From Heterobilharzia americana (lineage: Eukaryota > Platyhelminthes > Trematoda > Strigeidida > Schistosomatidae), in the NCBI GenBank assembly GCA_944470555.2, contig OX104127.1, positions 52,318,934 to 52,382,933 on the forward strand: a stretch of DNA of 64,000 nucleotides. Direction: 5' to 3'. Under the pieces are notes generated by a model. The model did no database searches. It had not been told where the DNA came from and saw nothing but the letters and a program-made list of their open reading frames with translations. A program made the position numbers and the translations under genes. Of the stretch, positions 36,236 through 47,460 are shown piece after piece; the stretch's first letter is position 1; each line of letters starts with the position of its first letter.

Positions 36236-39200
36236 ACTGATCTATTTCTTTCGGTAAGATAACTTAGCACTAGCCAGTAGATAAAAACAGTTCATCATGT
36301 CAAATTTAAGTTTAATTTTTATGACCGAAAACTTCATCCGAGTATATGTGAGAACTGCTGTTCGATATTTGCAAAATAAGATAAATTTACTACACATCTA
36401 ATATCTATATGTTATACTGTCTACAGTCTGCACATGGACCCAGCATTAAGTCTGTTTTCATTTAATAGTGTTTTAAAACTTCTGTTGATAAGATATCATA
36501 GAATATCTTTGCTGTTCGAAGTTAGACTTTAGGCATTAACTCAGAATTAACAATCATTTAAGAGAATAATCCTCCAAAAATTGATTTTCAGCCCTATTAA
36601 TTAAAAAAATTTCAGATTAATTCATATTTTATTGTCAAAGTCCTAAATACTGTTCACATACAATTTTGAAAGAGTTAAATATTTCAGTTAATTTAAACCA
36701 ATAAAATTCATCTGAAGTAAAATAAATTCGACTACATCATGAAAGTTAAAAGTATGAAGCTGCATGTAACGAAAAAATTGTACATTGAACCGGCGCCAGC
36801 TTTAAGTGTGTTAGAAAATGAGTTAAAATTCAACAAAAATAGTCTCATATTCAAGTTACCATGAATATGGTTTGATTTCGGGTTATCAAAAATAAACATA
36901 AAGATCATCAACTTAGATGTGCTTCATTTGCTTCCACACACTTCATCTTGTTACAGATAGCAGAACTAATGGACTTAAAAGGACGTCCAACTAACTGCTC
37001 AGGCGCTGATTAGATTTACAAAGTGGTGATTGAAAACTGTATACTTTTTTGACAAGCAAATGTTAGTTTCAGCTTTTTTATACCTTGTACATTTCGGGAA
37101 ATTTATTCAAAATTCCTAAGACGCTGTTAATCTCTTTTGTATCTTGGGTAAAATATAGACATTGAATCATAACTTGGTTCACCTAAATATGTCCAGATCA
37201 ACGACAGATTAGGTTCATCGGACTAACTTGGAGTTTCTTTCTGATCTTTGACATTCATAGAATAATGCTGTTAAAATCCACATATTTTGATGATCATCTA
37301 GATTTCATTTCATAACGCATAGATTCTTTAACTACAGTACTTTAATAGAAAAAAAATCTATTTATTAACCATGAAGGATATTTGTCAAAACGGAACCTAA
37401 CGAGAATGTAGAAGAGCTAACTCCAATAAAGGATATACTTTATTCACTCATTACTAGTCAAAAACATAGATAAGAACCGAACAGCATGTCTTGTACAGCC
37501 AAAAAGTAGTAATTTCGCTTTAGACTGAACAGTTAGTTGTATAGTAACACCTAGACCGTCTCAATCATTATCTAGATTCACAACATATGAGAATAAATAA
37601 CCAGTTGTTATTACCAATAACTTTTTTACTGAAACAATTAACAGATATTTCATTACTTGTATTCTCTTGATTCAAAAGTGTTGAAAAGTTTGAGGATTCT
37701 TGCAACTCTGCTTATTATGTACTATACTGCTTCTCTGACTGTATTTCCGAAACCCAAAACCTAAACAAAATGTTTTTTTAAAAAAAACTCATTTAAATTT
37801 GTGAAAATAAATTTTTTATGTTTTGTTGACTGATGTAGGTCGATTGAAAAACGTGTTCTAACTTAAAACCATTCTAAAGTGGCTGAAAGAAAATTTGTTA
37901 TCTTTTTCGAAAGGATCGAAAGTCTATTTCACATGAAAATATCTCTTTTGATATATATGCTTGTCACGCAAGCTTGATTCATAGTAATACTTCATCCCTT
38001 TGGGAATTGAGAACACAGTAGAGGTAATTGAATGTAACCTCAAAATAGTTAAACTCATCATTTTCATGTGTTAACGAGTTTTATCAGTAGTCAAACTTTG
38101 TCATTTTTCAAAATTTACTACCTGATAGGCTTATACTTGATCGTGAAGTATATTATCTACAGTATTTTCATTATTCTATGAAAAGGATACATATTAGATG
38201 ATTGAGTCAAAGGAGAGAAACTATGCAAGAACTGTGTAAAGGATAAATTACATTATAGGCTGAGAAAAAACATTTGTATTTGGAAATAACTGGTACTCAT
38301 CTTAAGATTTCACCAACCAAGAGACCGTTTCATTTATTCAGAACCAGTCCAGTGAACTTATAAAATACAGACGGATTGAACTCTTCAGATACAATCAATT
38401 CAACTCAGAAAGCTAAAAATAAGTAAATGAATTCCTATAGAGTTAAGCCACAATACAATGCTGTTCACAACATTTTGATCCACCTAGTAATATCTGTAAA
38501 CTTGAATCGGTGGTTTTCCTTCCTACTCACTCTTGTCAGTAGTATATTTCATCAATTTATGACAAATTTATAACAAATCAAATTTTGTTCTATTATATGG
38601 ATGGTTCTCATCAGGAATGCTAGTAACAGCACTGTTGAATTAATACATATCTACTCAAAGATGAGAAATTTTTTGACAGATAGCATGAGAATTAGGTGTT
38701 TCACTCAACTGCAATCAGACATCCTACGTAAGTTGAGGAGATCATGGAGATATTAAAAGTTTAATGTAATGCCCAATGTATAAAATTACTGAAGAACAAT
38801 ACTTGGTTTATGATTCAAATTCTCTCCAGTTGAAAATGAAGAATCAAAGTGGCATTTACTACCTATTTTGAAATACTCCCTATTGAAAGGAATTACGAAA
38901 TATATTATACAGTCGTTTAGCAGGAATGTAAGCTAAAAAAATAATCGCAGATAAAAAGTATGAATCGCTTTTCCTATTCAACTTGCCTTCAAATAAGCAA
39001 CAAACTACTCATCATAGACGATAAACACTCATCTTTCATTAATTATGCTGAATGCTAGGAAACCCTGAAACTAAGATCTTCCTTAAATGGTACTGGTAAT
39101 CAGTGCATATCTCAAAACATAACAGAACTTTTTCAGTTATTGGAACCTTAATCATTCAGTGCTGAATTGAGTAACTCATAATCATAGATTACTATAGCTA

Positions 39201-39625
39201 ACCATTTTAAGAAATGGAAAACCGTACGTAGCTGATGTAGCTTTCAAGACTTTAGTACTCAGCCGTGACCGAAGTTTATTCTTTTAACTAGTACATGGAA
39301 GAGAATAATTCCAAAACAGCATCTTCGGGCTAAGATAGTAAGTTTTCAGTAATAAGGGAAAAGAATAAGTCAAAAGGATAGATAATATTTTATGGACAAA
39401 GCCATGTATTATGCATTTGAGTGGAAGTACCATAAAACCATAAGTTTCTAATGCAGTTCGAACACTGTTTCGCATAACTACATGTCTATTGACTGATGTT
39501 TGGCGAATACATTGTGGCAAATTCGAAAGTACAGAAACCATAATTATTACAGTACACAATGAATGAAGAAAATTACCCTCTATACTTTTTCATTTTGTAC
39601 ATGATTAGTAACGAATTATGGTGAC
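36236..39625. other. AT-rich DNA, no gene seen
   Basis: The longest frame is 39284-39559 minus (91 codons), with no recognised domain and no convincing splice sites on both sides. Confidence 0.45.
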
Positions 39626-39704
39626 AGTATTAATCTCAAATAGTGGAGAACATTTGTAGCTAAGGTGGATGGTCTTGGTTGTATTGTCTTCTCTGAGCTG
39701 GGTT

Positions 39705-40580
39705 GTTTAATCGTGTTTGACTCCTTCTCCATTGTGATATTGATGTCACTGAAAACGTTGTTGATCAAATTGTGAGTGTTTTCTATATCATCTTTCTTAA
39801 TGATGACAAAAGTGTCGTCCACATAGTGAATCCAGAATTTTTGTTTGATCACAAGTACGATGATGGCTTCCAGTCTCTGCATCACTGCTTCTGCAACTAG
39901 TCCGGATATCGGTGATCCCATTCGAGTTCCTTTCATCTGTTTGCATATCCTACCGTTGAATTGGAAGTATGTTGTCTGATGAGTTTCATCAGACTTGAAC
40001 ATTTATGTTTTGTGCGTTCTGTAAGGCTTATGTCTTCTTTGAGCAGAAGGGACATATTTTCCTTGGCCAATTTGGGTTCAATGGATGTGCTTAGTGCCGT
40101 GACATCGAAGGATACCATTATTCGTCGTTTTCTATGTTGTTTTTGATCTTTCCTAAGAATTCTGTTAGTGACTTGATGGAATGTCCACATGATTGAATGA
40201 GGTGTTTCAGTTTTCTTGAAAGTTTTCTTGATTTGTTGTATGTTGGAGTTCCCGAAGTGAGACTATTGGTCAAAGAGGGATATTGGGTTTGTGTAGTATT
40301 GGTCTGCAGTAGAACCAAGGAAGGATAGGTCCATTCGATTTCATATGCCATTTGTCTTGCTTTGTTATTTCTTCTGTTTTGAAGAGTTTGTTCAAGGTTT
40401 TATTGATCTAGTTGTCGAACTTCTGAATAAGGTTGGTTTCAAGTGGTTTGTATACATTTTTGTCTTCGAGTAATTCCTCCACTTTCCTGATGTAGTCTTC
40501 TTTGTCCATGACTACTGTAGTGCGTCCTTTGTCTGCTGGAAGTACAATGATGTCTTTCCTATTTTTCAGCCTTTTTAATG
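39705..40580 (-). pseudogene. Reverse transcriptase of PLE family E
   Basis: Reads from right to left: IVLPADKGRTTVVMDK (about 40545-40500), the hallmark N-terminal block of PLE RTs; a stop; then GTPTYNKSRKLSRKLKHLI; motif A VSFDVTA (about 40115-40095); motif B GTRMGSPISGLVAEA (about 39930-39885); motif C HYVDDTF (about 39828-39808). At least two frameshifts: one base is missing just before motif A near 40120, another lies near 39965. After MEKESN the frame runs directly into the element's terminal sequence, so the segment between the RT and its normal continuation is lost on this arm. Confidence 0.85.
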
Positions 40581-40604
40581 TTTTCTGTTCTTAAGTGTTC
40601 ATTT

Positions 40605-41120
40605 GAGCGTTGCAAACACTATTATGCAGACCAAAGGATGCAACCACCAAAGAAGACAGACAAACCGAATATCATTTACAAAATCAACTGCAATAACTGT
40701 AGTCAACACTACATTATACAAAGTGGTCGCCCTCTTCGCCATCGTCCACATTAACACCAATTGGCTAATAAACGCCACGACATTTCATCACTCATTTCAA
40801 TGCACGTGGATAATTATGGACATGAATTCAATTTCGACGATGTAGAAATGTTGGACAGAGGAAACACAAAGAATGCCAGAGAATTCCTAGAAGCTTGACA
40901 TTCAGGTCAGTCAGTCAGCGGTCAACAAATGTATAGACATAGACTCAATCTATCAACCAATAAGAAAAATGATGAACGAATGAAAGATCATAGGTCAAGC
41001 AGAGTGACAGTCAACAGGGAAATCTATACAGTCAGTGACACAACAATCAAAGGAAACAGTCAATCACAGACCACTTTGCCAAGGCAATCCACTGAATCAG
41101 TCACGGATAGATATTGACAG
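40605..41120 (+). pseudogene. GIY-YIG endonuclease of PLE family E
   Basis: In one plus-strand frame: PNIIYKINCNNCSQHYI (about 40657-40707) with the IY and the CNNC pair, then GRPLRHR, a stop, ISSLISMHVDNYGHEFNFDD, and MLDRGNTKNAREFLEA with a stop before HSGQSVSG. The YIG motif reads YII. Two in-frame stops and the altered motif make it inactive. Its strand is opposite to that of the RT in the same insertion. Confidence 0.8.
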
Positions 41121-41143
41121 CCCACTTCATACTCAGATTAGTG

Positions 41144-41178
41144 CTGATGATGTCGTCTAGCAAGGCGATGAAAACCTC
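41144..41178 (+). ncRNA. PLE-type hammerhead with one-base-pair helix III
   Basis: CTGATGA (41144-41150), one extra T, stem II GTCGTC with GGCGAT (41152-41157 and 41164-41169; six pairs including two G-U), loop tagcaa, GAAA (41170-41173), then A-C-C before T and C (41177-41178). A15.1 can pair with U16.1 across a three-base loop, as in minimal PLE hammerheads. All conserved core bases are present. Stem I does not pair well in this copy, so cleavage is uncertain. Confidence 0.5.
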
Positions 41179-41230
41179 ACGATTAAACAACCCAGGTCAG
41201 AGAACACAGTGCCACCAAGTATTAATCTCA

Positions 41231-42975
41231 GCGGGTTCATATAACAGTGTTTCTTCTGCTTATTGAAAGAACTTAACTTATGAGACATAGTCAGTTGCAT
41301 AATTTTTCCATGGCAATGTACAAAATTAGCTGAAACGGATTGTGGTCCATCCTTTGTAAGAAGTAATATTTCTCATTTCAAGGATTCTTTGATAAATTAA
41401 TATAGGTGTAAACCTTGTGCACTGTGGTAGAATTTAATTCCATATTAGACTTGTCTGAGTGAGATTACTTCGGATGTTTACTGCGTCATTTTTTTATCTC
41501 CATGGTATGTATTATTACCCTTAATTATATGAATAATTTAAGAAGCCTACCTGAATCTTGATTATCGAAAATATGTGGTTTCCTTGAAGAGTTGAGTCAC
41601 ATTTGTTATAAGAAATAATGATAAGGAAGATTTTACTTTTTGTACGCCCATTTAACGCTGTTGTAGCCGCAAATACCTCCTTAACTGTTTTCTTTTACCT
41701 TGAAGTACTCCATCTTGTTCTCATTTTCTAAACTTTAGCACTGATAGAAAATAAATTCATATTTTTCTCATTGATAGTGTGACTCTCCTAACTCGTAATT
41801 AATAAATCTTTAAATAGGCTTTATTCTATCACAGTATTCTGTCACTTCTAATCCCTAAATAGCTCTTTAACTTCAGTAATAGGCATTTAACTATCAGCAA
41901 GTGGTAAACAACTTTTATTGAAGGCACTGAAAAACTGCACATATAAATTAGTATGACGATAATGTTTAGTTAATTTCTAAAGACAATGAAATGGAAGAAC
42001 TGGTTGTATTGTCATTCTTGTCAAATCACACAGGCATCGTTTTGAATAGATTCAACTGGGAGAAAGCGTACAAAACAATTCCCATTTGAATACAAAATAA
42101 TCATATGACAGGCATCCCGTCACTGAATATTGGAATACGTAAGAAGTAATGCGTTTCACAGAATAGACACCTTTTGATTCAAAAGTACCTCTTTACTAAA
42201 AGGCCGAGTTCCATTCGTTTGGTTTTGGAGTGCTATTCCAACTGCTGTCTCTTGTTTCATATGACTTTTTTCTTTCGAAAATATAAGTTAACCAAGAACT
42301 ACAAGTTTAACATAATATGCTGAATGCATCGTGCTTTGTTGCCTTTTTTTCAACTGCGCACTCTCTGTGTAGATTATTAGATATATATAGGTAAATACGA
42401 TCTGCATACCATCATGATTAGGCGGAAGACGATGCGCTGATGAAAATCATTGGAGAGCCTTAATAAACTAAATTACTGATTCAAATAACAGTCAGAGAGA
42501 TTCTGCAATGCTTTAAAACTGCAATGTAAATAAGTGCATGGCTGCATGTAATCAGGAATCAATATAAATAAATGTTGAACAAGTGAACAAAGGTTAAGCT
42601 TTTCTGCTGTTACTATCAAACTGACTTTCGTATGTTTTTCTATGAAGTTTGAAAAGCCATTTTGCGAAATGATTCCATATTACTCTTAAACTGCTGGAAA
42701 AAAACTTTTATTCTGGGGGTTTATTTGTTAGTAATTTCAAGAAACTATCAATTAGTAAAGGTAAAAACAGTTACAAAATAGGCGAAATGTATTCTAAAAA
42801 TTTTCCAAAAAACTGTGAAAGCTAAAAGAGTAATCAGAAATTCCTTCTGGTTTATCTCTTTAAAATGTTGATGAACATAACTCTGAATCTTGAAGTAATA
42901 AAATGTATAAGGATATAAACGTTTTGTTTGAAAACGCACTTTACTTAGAAATAAAACATTACTTTTAGGATAAAA
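41231..42975. other. AT-rich DNA, no gene seen
   Basis: No motif recognised. Confidence 0.45.
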
Positions 42976-43160
42976 TGGTTGGTTGTGGCTAGCAGAAGAA
43001 TCCGGGACAGGCGTTTCGTCCTATTTGGGATTCGTCAGCTGGATGTATCAGGCATTATCGAAGTATTCGCACAGGAGCCCATATGCCAATAGAGGTCGAA
43101 CAATGCGATCCAACAAAACAACGGAGAATAACAAGTATGTCGATAAATAGTGACAACTAC
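42976..43160. mobile_element. Hammerhead SINE, SM-alpha-like, ribozyme and tail in opposite orientations
   Basis: 42985-43046 is the ribozyme end of the SINE on the minus strand. At about 43050 it changes into the SINE tail on the plus strand (ggcattatcgaagtattcgc, gcccatatgccaatagaggt, then gatccaacaaaac). In other copies ribozyme and tail share one strand. There is no tRNA-like head between them. Confidence 0.75.
43000..43046 (-). ncRNA. Hammerhead ribozyme, core residues intact
   Basis: Read on the minus strand: ATCCAG, CTGACGA, ATCC-CAAATA-GGAC, GAAA, CGCCTG, TC, CCGGAT. All conserved core positions are present. Weak points: an A-C mismatch closes stem II, helix III is poor, and stem I has one mismatch in six. 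Slow or no cleavage is possible. Confidence 0.65.
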
Positions 43161-43460
43161 TACTCATTGTTCAAGAAGTGGCTATCGTTCCTCTGTGACC
43201 TAGTGGATAACGCCTTGGTGTTTGAAGTGATGGGTACGAGGCTCGAGTCCCAGTGTGAACAACATCACTGGGATGCAGGTACATTCAGCTGACGAGTCCT
43301 GAATAGGACTAGCCACTGCCAACCAATTTATCACAATTAACATTCAGGCAATATCGAGGCATCCGCCCAGGAGCCAATATGCCAACAGAGGTTGAACAAT
43401 TCGATCCAATGAAACAACGCAGAATAACAACTATATCAACAAATGGTAATAATTACTTTT
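43161..43460 (+). mobile_element. Hammerhead SINE, SM-alpha-like, ribozyme half deleted
   Basis: The tRNA-like head (gacctagtggataacgcc as A box, ggctcgagtcccag as B box) leads through ggaacatcactggg-type linker to ATTCAG-CTGACGA-GTCCTGAATAGGAC (43283-43309). The next base is already in the sequence that normally follows the ribozyme (tagccactgccaacca), so GAAA, helix III, the cleavage site and the 3' strand of stem I are all deleted. The tail (43345-43450) is well preserved. Confidence 0.75.
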
Positions 43461-43479
43461 AAGGTTGATATTTACCAAG

Positions 43480-43720
43480 ATCTGACTTCAGTTTGAAAAA
43501 TATTGAAGATCTAGAAGCACTGAACAGCTGTTTTGTCCAGATATGAGACTTCTCATTAGTATACACCCATGACATTTTAAAGTGCAGCGACCAGAACCTT
43601 CTGATTTCTTGGCGAAAAATTACATGCCGAGATCTTTGGCCGTGATTCAGCAGTTCGCATTTCCCTACGTCTGTCAACCTGCAATAGAATCCGAATTTCA
43701 TCCATTGACATCGTACTGTT
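43480..43720 (-). mobile_element. Hammerhead SINE, second family, degenerate
   Basis: On the minus strand the hammerhead relic (43563-43517) has AATGAGA-type sequence for CTGANGA with G8 as A, and AAAA for GAAA. The stem II region GTCTCATATCTGGAC and AGCTGTTCAGTG remain. Upstream is CAGAAGGTTCTGGTCGCTGC-like sequence in place of the tRNA-like B-box region. Inactive. Confidence 0.6.
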
Positions 43721-45317
43721 ACCATCATACACGACTATAGCCTTCTGAGAGCTAGTTCACAGGCTTCGTTACACTATGTTACGTAAATATACAAGAATCT
43801 GTACACTACCTGTACAAAAATGACTTTCCAAAAGACAAACAAGTGCTTCAATTTTGGCTTGTAATCAAAAATTCGAAGGGTCAAAATCTCATACTTAAGC
43901 ATTTGAAAAACAAGTGAACTGTCCATCGTTTCCAATGAACATTCAGTTCTAAAATTCACTAGCCTTTTGCTCATTTACCTAACAACAAACGAATTATGTT
44001 TTTTTAATTTCGATGACCAAAATTCAAAGGTATAAGTGGACAAACACGCTTATCAACGATTTAATTGACTACAGAATACTCCTGACAAAGTCTATCACTA
44101 ATAAAGATGTTGTAATTTTCAACTTTTGGTGAAGATTGTTAATTTGCAGCTAATTTCAACCAGAGAAAAAAAGGATAGAAGGTAGAATAAACGAAATATT
44201 ATAATTCCTTTATGCAATATTCTGCACAAATGGAAAAGTAATCATCATCTAAATTACTAAGCACTGAAAGCTAAACAAGACTAATCGCCGGTTATAGTAT
44301 GAAATATATTTTTGAATTTGATAAATATAAACTAAGACACCCATTAGTGACTACTGAAAATAACAAGGATAATAAAGATTTGTGACACATTTGAAATCTT
44401 GTCAACTTCATAGTAGTAAATAAGGTAAGTTTTACAAGAGATATAAGTAGAGATAAATTTGAAATAATGAACGTCATGCATTTAAGCTGATTCAGTCTTG
44501 AATGATATTTCCACTGTGAAACCGTACATCGTACTTGTTTGTCAGCAAGAATACTTCATACAGAAATCGGCTTCAATACTTAAATCACTCATCAATAATC
44601 AAGAAGAGGTGTGAATAAATTCCGTTGAAAATATAACAATTTCATGAAGGAATTATATTACTTCAGAAAATAGAGCAAATTTTCGAGTGATATATAGTAT
44701 CTTTATTATTTAGCATTAAGAAAAATTTCTTTCTTTGTGAGATTTAGTATTTTTTTCTTCAGGTATTTGTAGACTATCCAGTGTAAATTATTTGTGTGCA
44801 AGTTTTGTGCCTTTTCTATCACACCAACTGATTGTTTCCCTGTAAGAAAGTTCCCTGATTTCTACAATGCTTCTTAGTCTCCGCCATGTTAAGAAAAAGC
44901 TTAGAATAAGGTTACTAAATGCTGGAGAACTCAATTGTTCTGAAATAATGTGCTCAGTACTCCGACTTTTTATAAATCTAATTTATCTTACTGACGTAAA
45001 TCACTTTTGAAACTGCTTAAAATGAATTCAGAAGACAATTGTGTTGGTTGGATTTGTAAAAAGATATGTGTTGAAATAAAACGAGTCACACTGCTGATTT
45101 CAACACACGCCGCTAAGGTACACAAGCGTTTCCTTGATGTAGTGTAAGTTGATCCCATTGTCTAGGCTGGCGTTGAGTTTGGCGATGAGCTCACAACCAA
45201 TTTGAAATTTTTAGTTCCATATGTAAAGAGTGGGGAATAATGCAATTAACATATACTTAATTAACATACTGTTCATTGACTACATTTATTTCCAGTGACC
45301 TAGCGTTGAATCCTGAT

Positions 45318-45325
45318 ATATATAA

Positions 45326-45359
<34 letters not shown>
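45318..45359 (+). repeat. AT-rich microsatellite
   Basis: Interrupted TA repeat (tatatataaatatatatata, then catatatata and so on). Confidence 0.9.
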
Positions 45360-47384
45360 CCAATTTCATGGCATTTTTGCAGAGATTCAATGCACATTTC
45401 GGGGCTCATTACCCTACAATTGTTATTTTTAATGCTAACTAAGCTTATAGAAATTAAATTCCAGCAGTAATTAATAAGTATCATTGCATACTGAAGCAGA
45501 CTGCTGACTTGTTTAATAGGAAAACTAAGTTAAAGTCTACAGTGTCCAATTCTTTGAGTACACATCATATTTTCTTAAAGTTGTGCATCATCTATCTGCA
45601 AACTTATGCGTGATAGTACAGGTATTCGATTTGAAAGTGGTTTTCAATATAAACTGACGTCAGTTTAAAAACTATTATAAACACCTGACACCTGTTCTGC
45701 CCTAATTTTAATATTATTCCATCGAATTAATTTGCTGTTCATCGACAGCGGAATCCGTTACGTGTTGCACTTTCTTTCTAACTCTTCAGATTAGTATATA
45801 ACTTCACCACTTTACCACTTTGACTTGATTTTTACATCCACCGAGACAAATGCCTAAGCTTAACGTACTATGTTATTCAGTTGTGATAGAATGCTTCATT
45901 TTACTTTAAATTGTTACAACCACTTGAAGTTTTTTATGTTCAGTGATGGTTAAAGTAATCTCTTCGTTTTTATAAATCTACCTGTCATAAAATGGCTCTA
46001 TTCTTTCTTCATTTATCATGATCCTAAAGTAGACGTTTTAGTGATATTTATTACGAGCATGATAAAGAATAGTTCACGACGATTATTTAAGTGGCGTGTA
46101 TTTTGCAGAACTGAAGTAATTAAGTAGCGTATGCTGATAAGCTTTGTGGAACTACGTTTCTTTTGATAAGTCAGGTTTAATGTTAATAATCATAGCGAAG
46201 TTATAAACTAATTAGCAGCTTGACCGCAATAATTATTGGGCAATGTACTGAGCCTGTGGTATGAAGCCACTGAATGCAATCTTAGTCTTGATACACGGTT
46301 TTACTTTATCTGAGTTGTCGTCTCAGAAAATTAAATCCCGTACAACATACGAATATCATAGACAATCTCATGAAGTATCCTTACATGATCATTATATAAA
46401 AAGTATTTCTTCTATGCGCTTATGTTCAATTAACACAAGACTTAGGTGTTTAAAGTCAATAAAAAAGTTGAATTTTACATACAAATCAAGTAGAATTACT
46501 TAAATTTCTTATCGTACTTCAGATGAATCAAAGATTATCATCAAAATACTTCAAAACAACACCAGTTATTCACTTGTACTTCATAATATTACTGATTTTG
46601 GTTCAAAAATTAATTTATTCCTCCACTTGCCTTTCATTCTTTCTTTCATTCTGACCTTTTATACTTTGTTTCAGTACAAAAAATTCATTTGCATAAATTA
46701 AGAACTAACTTGCAGTCAAATTAGAAATTATCAGATATGTATTCTGAAGTGATTGACAGTGAGGTTTAATATAAACATTTAGATATGACTGACACAATTA
46801 AACAAAATTTGCAAGAATATGTTACGCAGCCCAACTAATAGTGGAATAAAGTTTTGAAAGTAAATTTTCAAGCAGTAAAATTAGCATAGTAATAAAATTA
46901 TCTGAAACAATATTATATATGTCATCAGTTATCAATCACAGCAAATGAAGAGACCAAGTATGCGAGAAGCTGATATAATAATTTAACCTTAATTAACAAT
47001 TGTTTTATGAAATGTTTTTGGAGTATTACTGAGCTTTGCTAACTGTTTCCCTTCGTTCAAAATGTTTTCATCGAAAGTATTTACTTAAGCCCGTCATAAC
47101 ATTTTTTATTCATAAAAGTATCTTAGGTGTCACTGAATCTGAATGATAACCGTAGGTGAAATAAAAACCTTGACTTGACAGAGATCAAGACCATAACAAC
47201 TAGGTCACTGATTTAGGGTCTTAGTAGATGACTAACAAGATGCGGTTGCTTAGCAAGTATTGACTCATCTTCAATGACCAGTAGATTTGTTCTGCTACTA
47301 TGTGAGAAGTCACTTTTTATTCATCATAATTACACCAATGAAGAACTAGATGATTGATGTTTAGGAGTGGTTATTGGCTGTGTT

Positions 47385-47460
47385 TGGTTGGTTAGTTCAT
47401 AGAACTCTGAACTGGTAGGCAGAAGGCGACTAGTGCGAATCTAGCAACAACATGGGTTTC
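47385..47460 (+). other. Weak tRNA-like (SINE head?) segment
   Basis: ttggttagttcatagaactc could be a poor A box and ctagtgcgaatctagc a B box two bases off consensus, at tRNA-like spacing. No known SINE body follows. It may be a very old SINE or chance. Confidence 0.2.

Larger units (their letters stand above)
39626..41230. mobile_element. Penelope-like element, family E, rearranged head to head inside a target-site duplication
   Basis: agtattaatctca occurs at 39626-39638 and again at 41218-41230 as direct repeats. Between them, the left part (about 39705-40580) is the RT on the minus strand and the right part (about 40600-41217) is the linker and GIY-YIG domain on the plus strand. In an unrearranged PLE both read the same way, RT first. 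Both outer ends carry the same terminal sequence, cacgattaaacaacccag (plus at 41178-41197, minus near 39700), so the structure is closed by inverted ends. Confidence 0.9.

Noticed and set aside
39284..39559. 91-codon minus-strand frame as an exon
   Set aside because: Composition is plausible at the start, but there is no clear acceptor and it lies outside the PLE target-site duplication with no family match.
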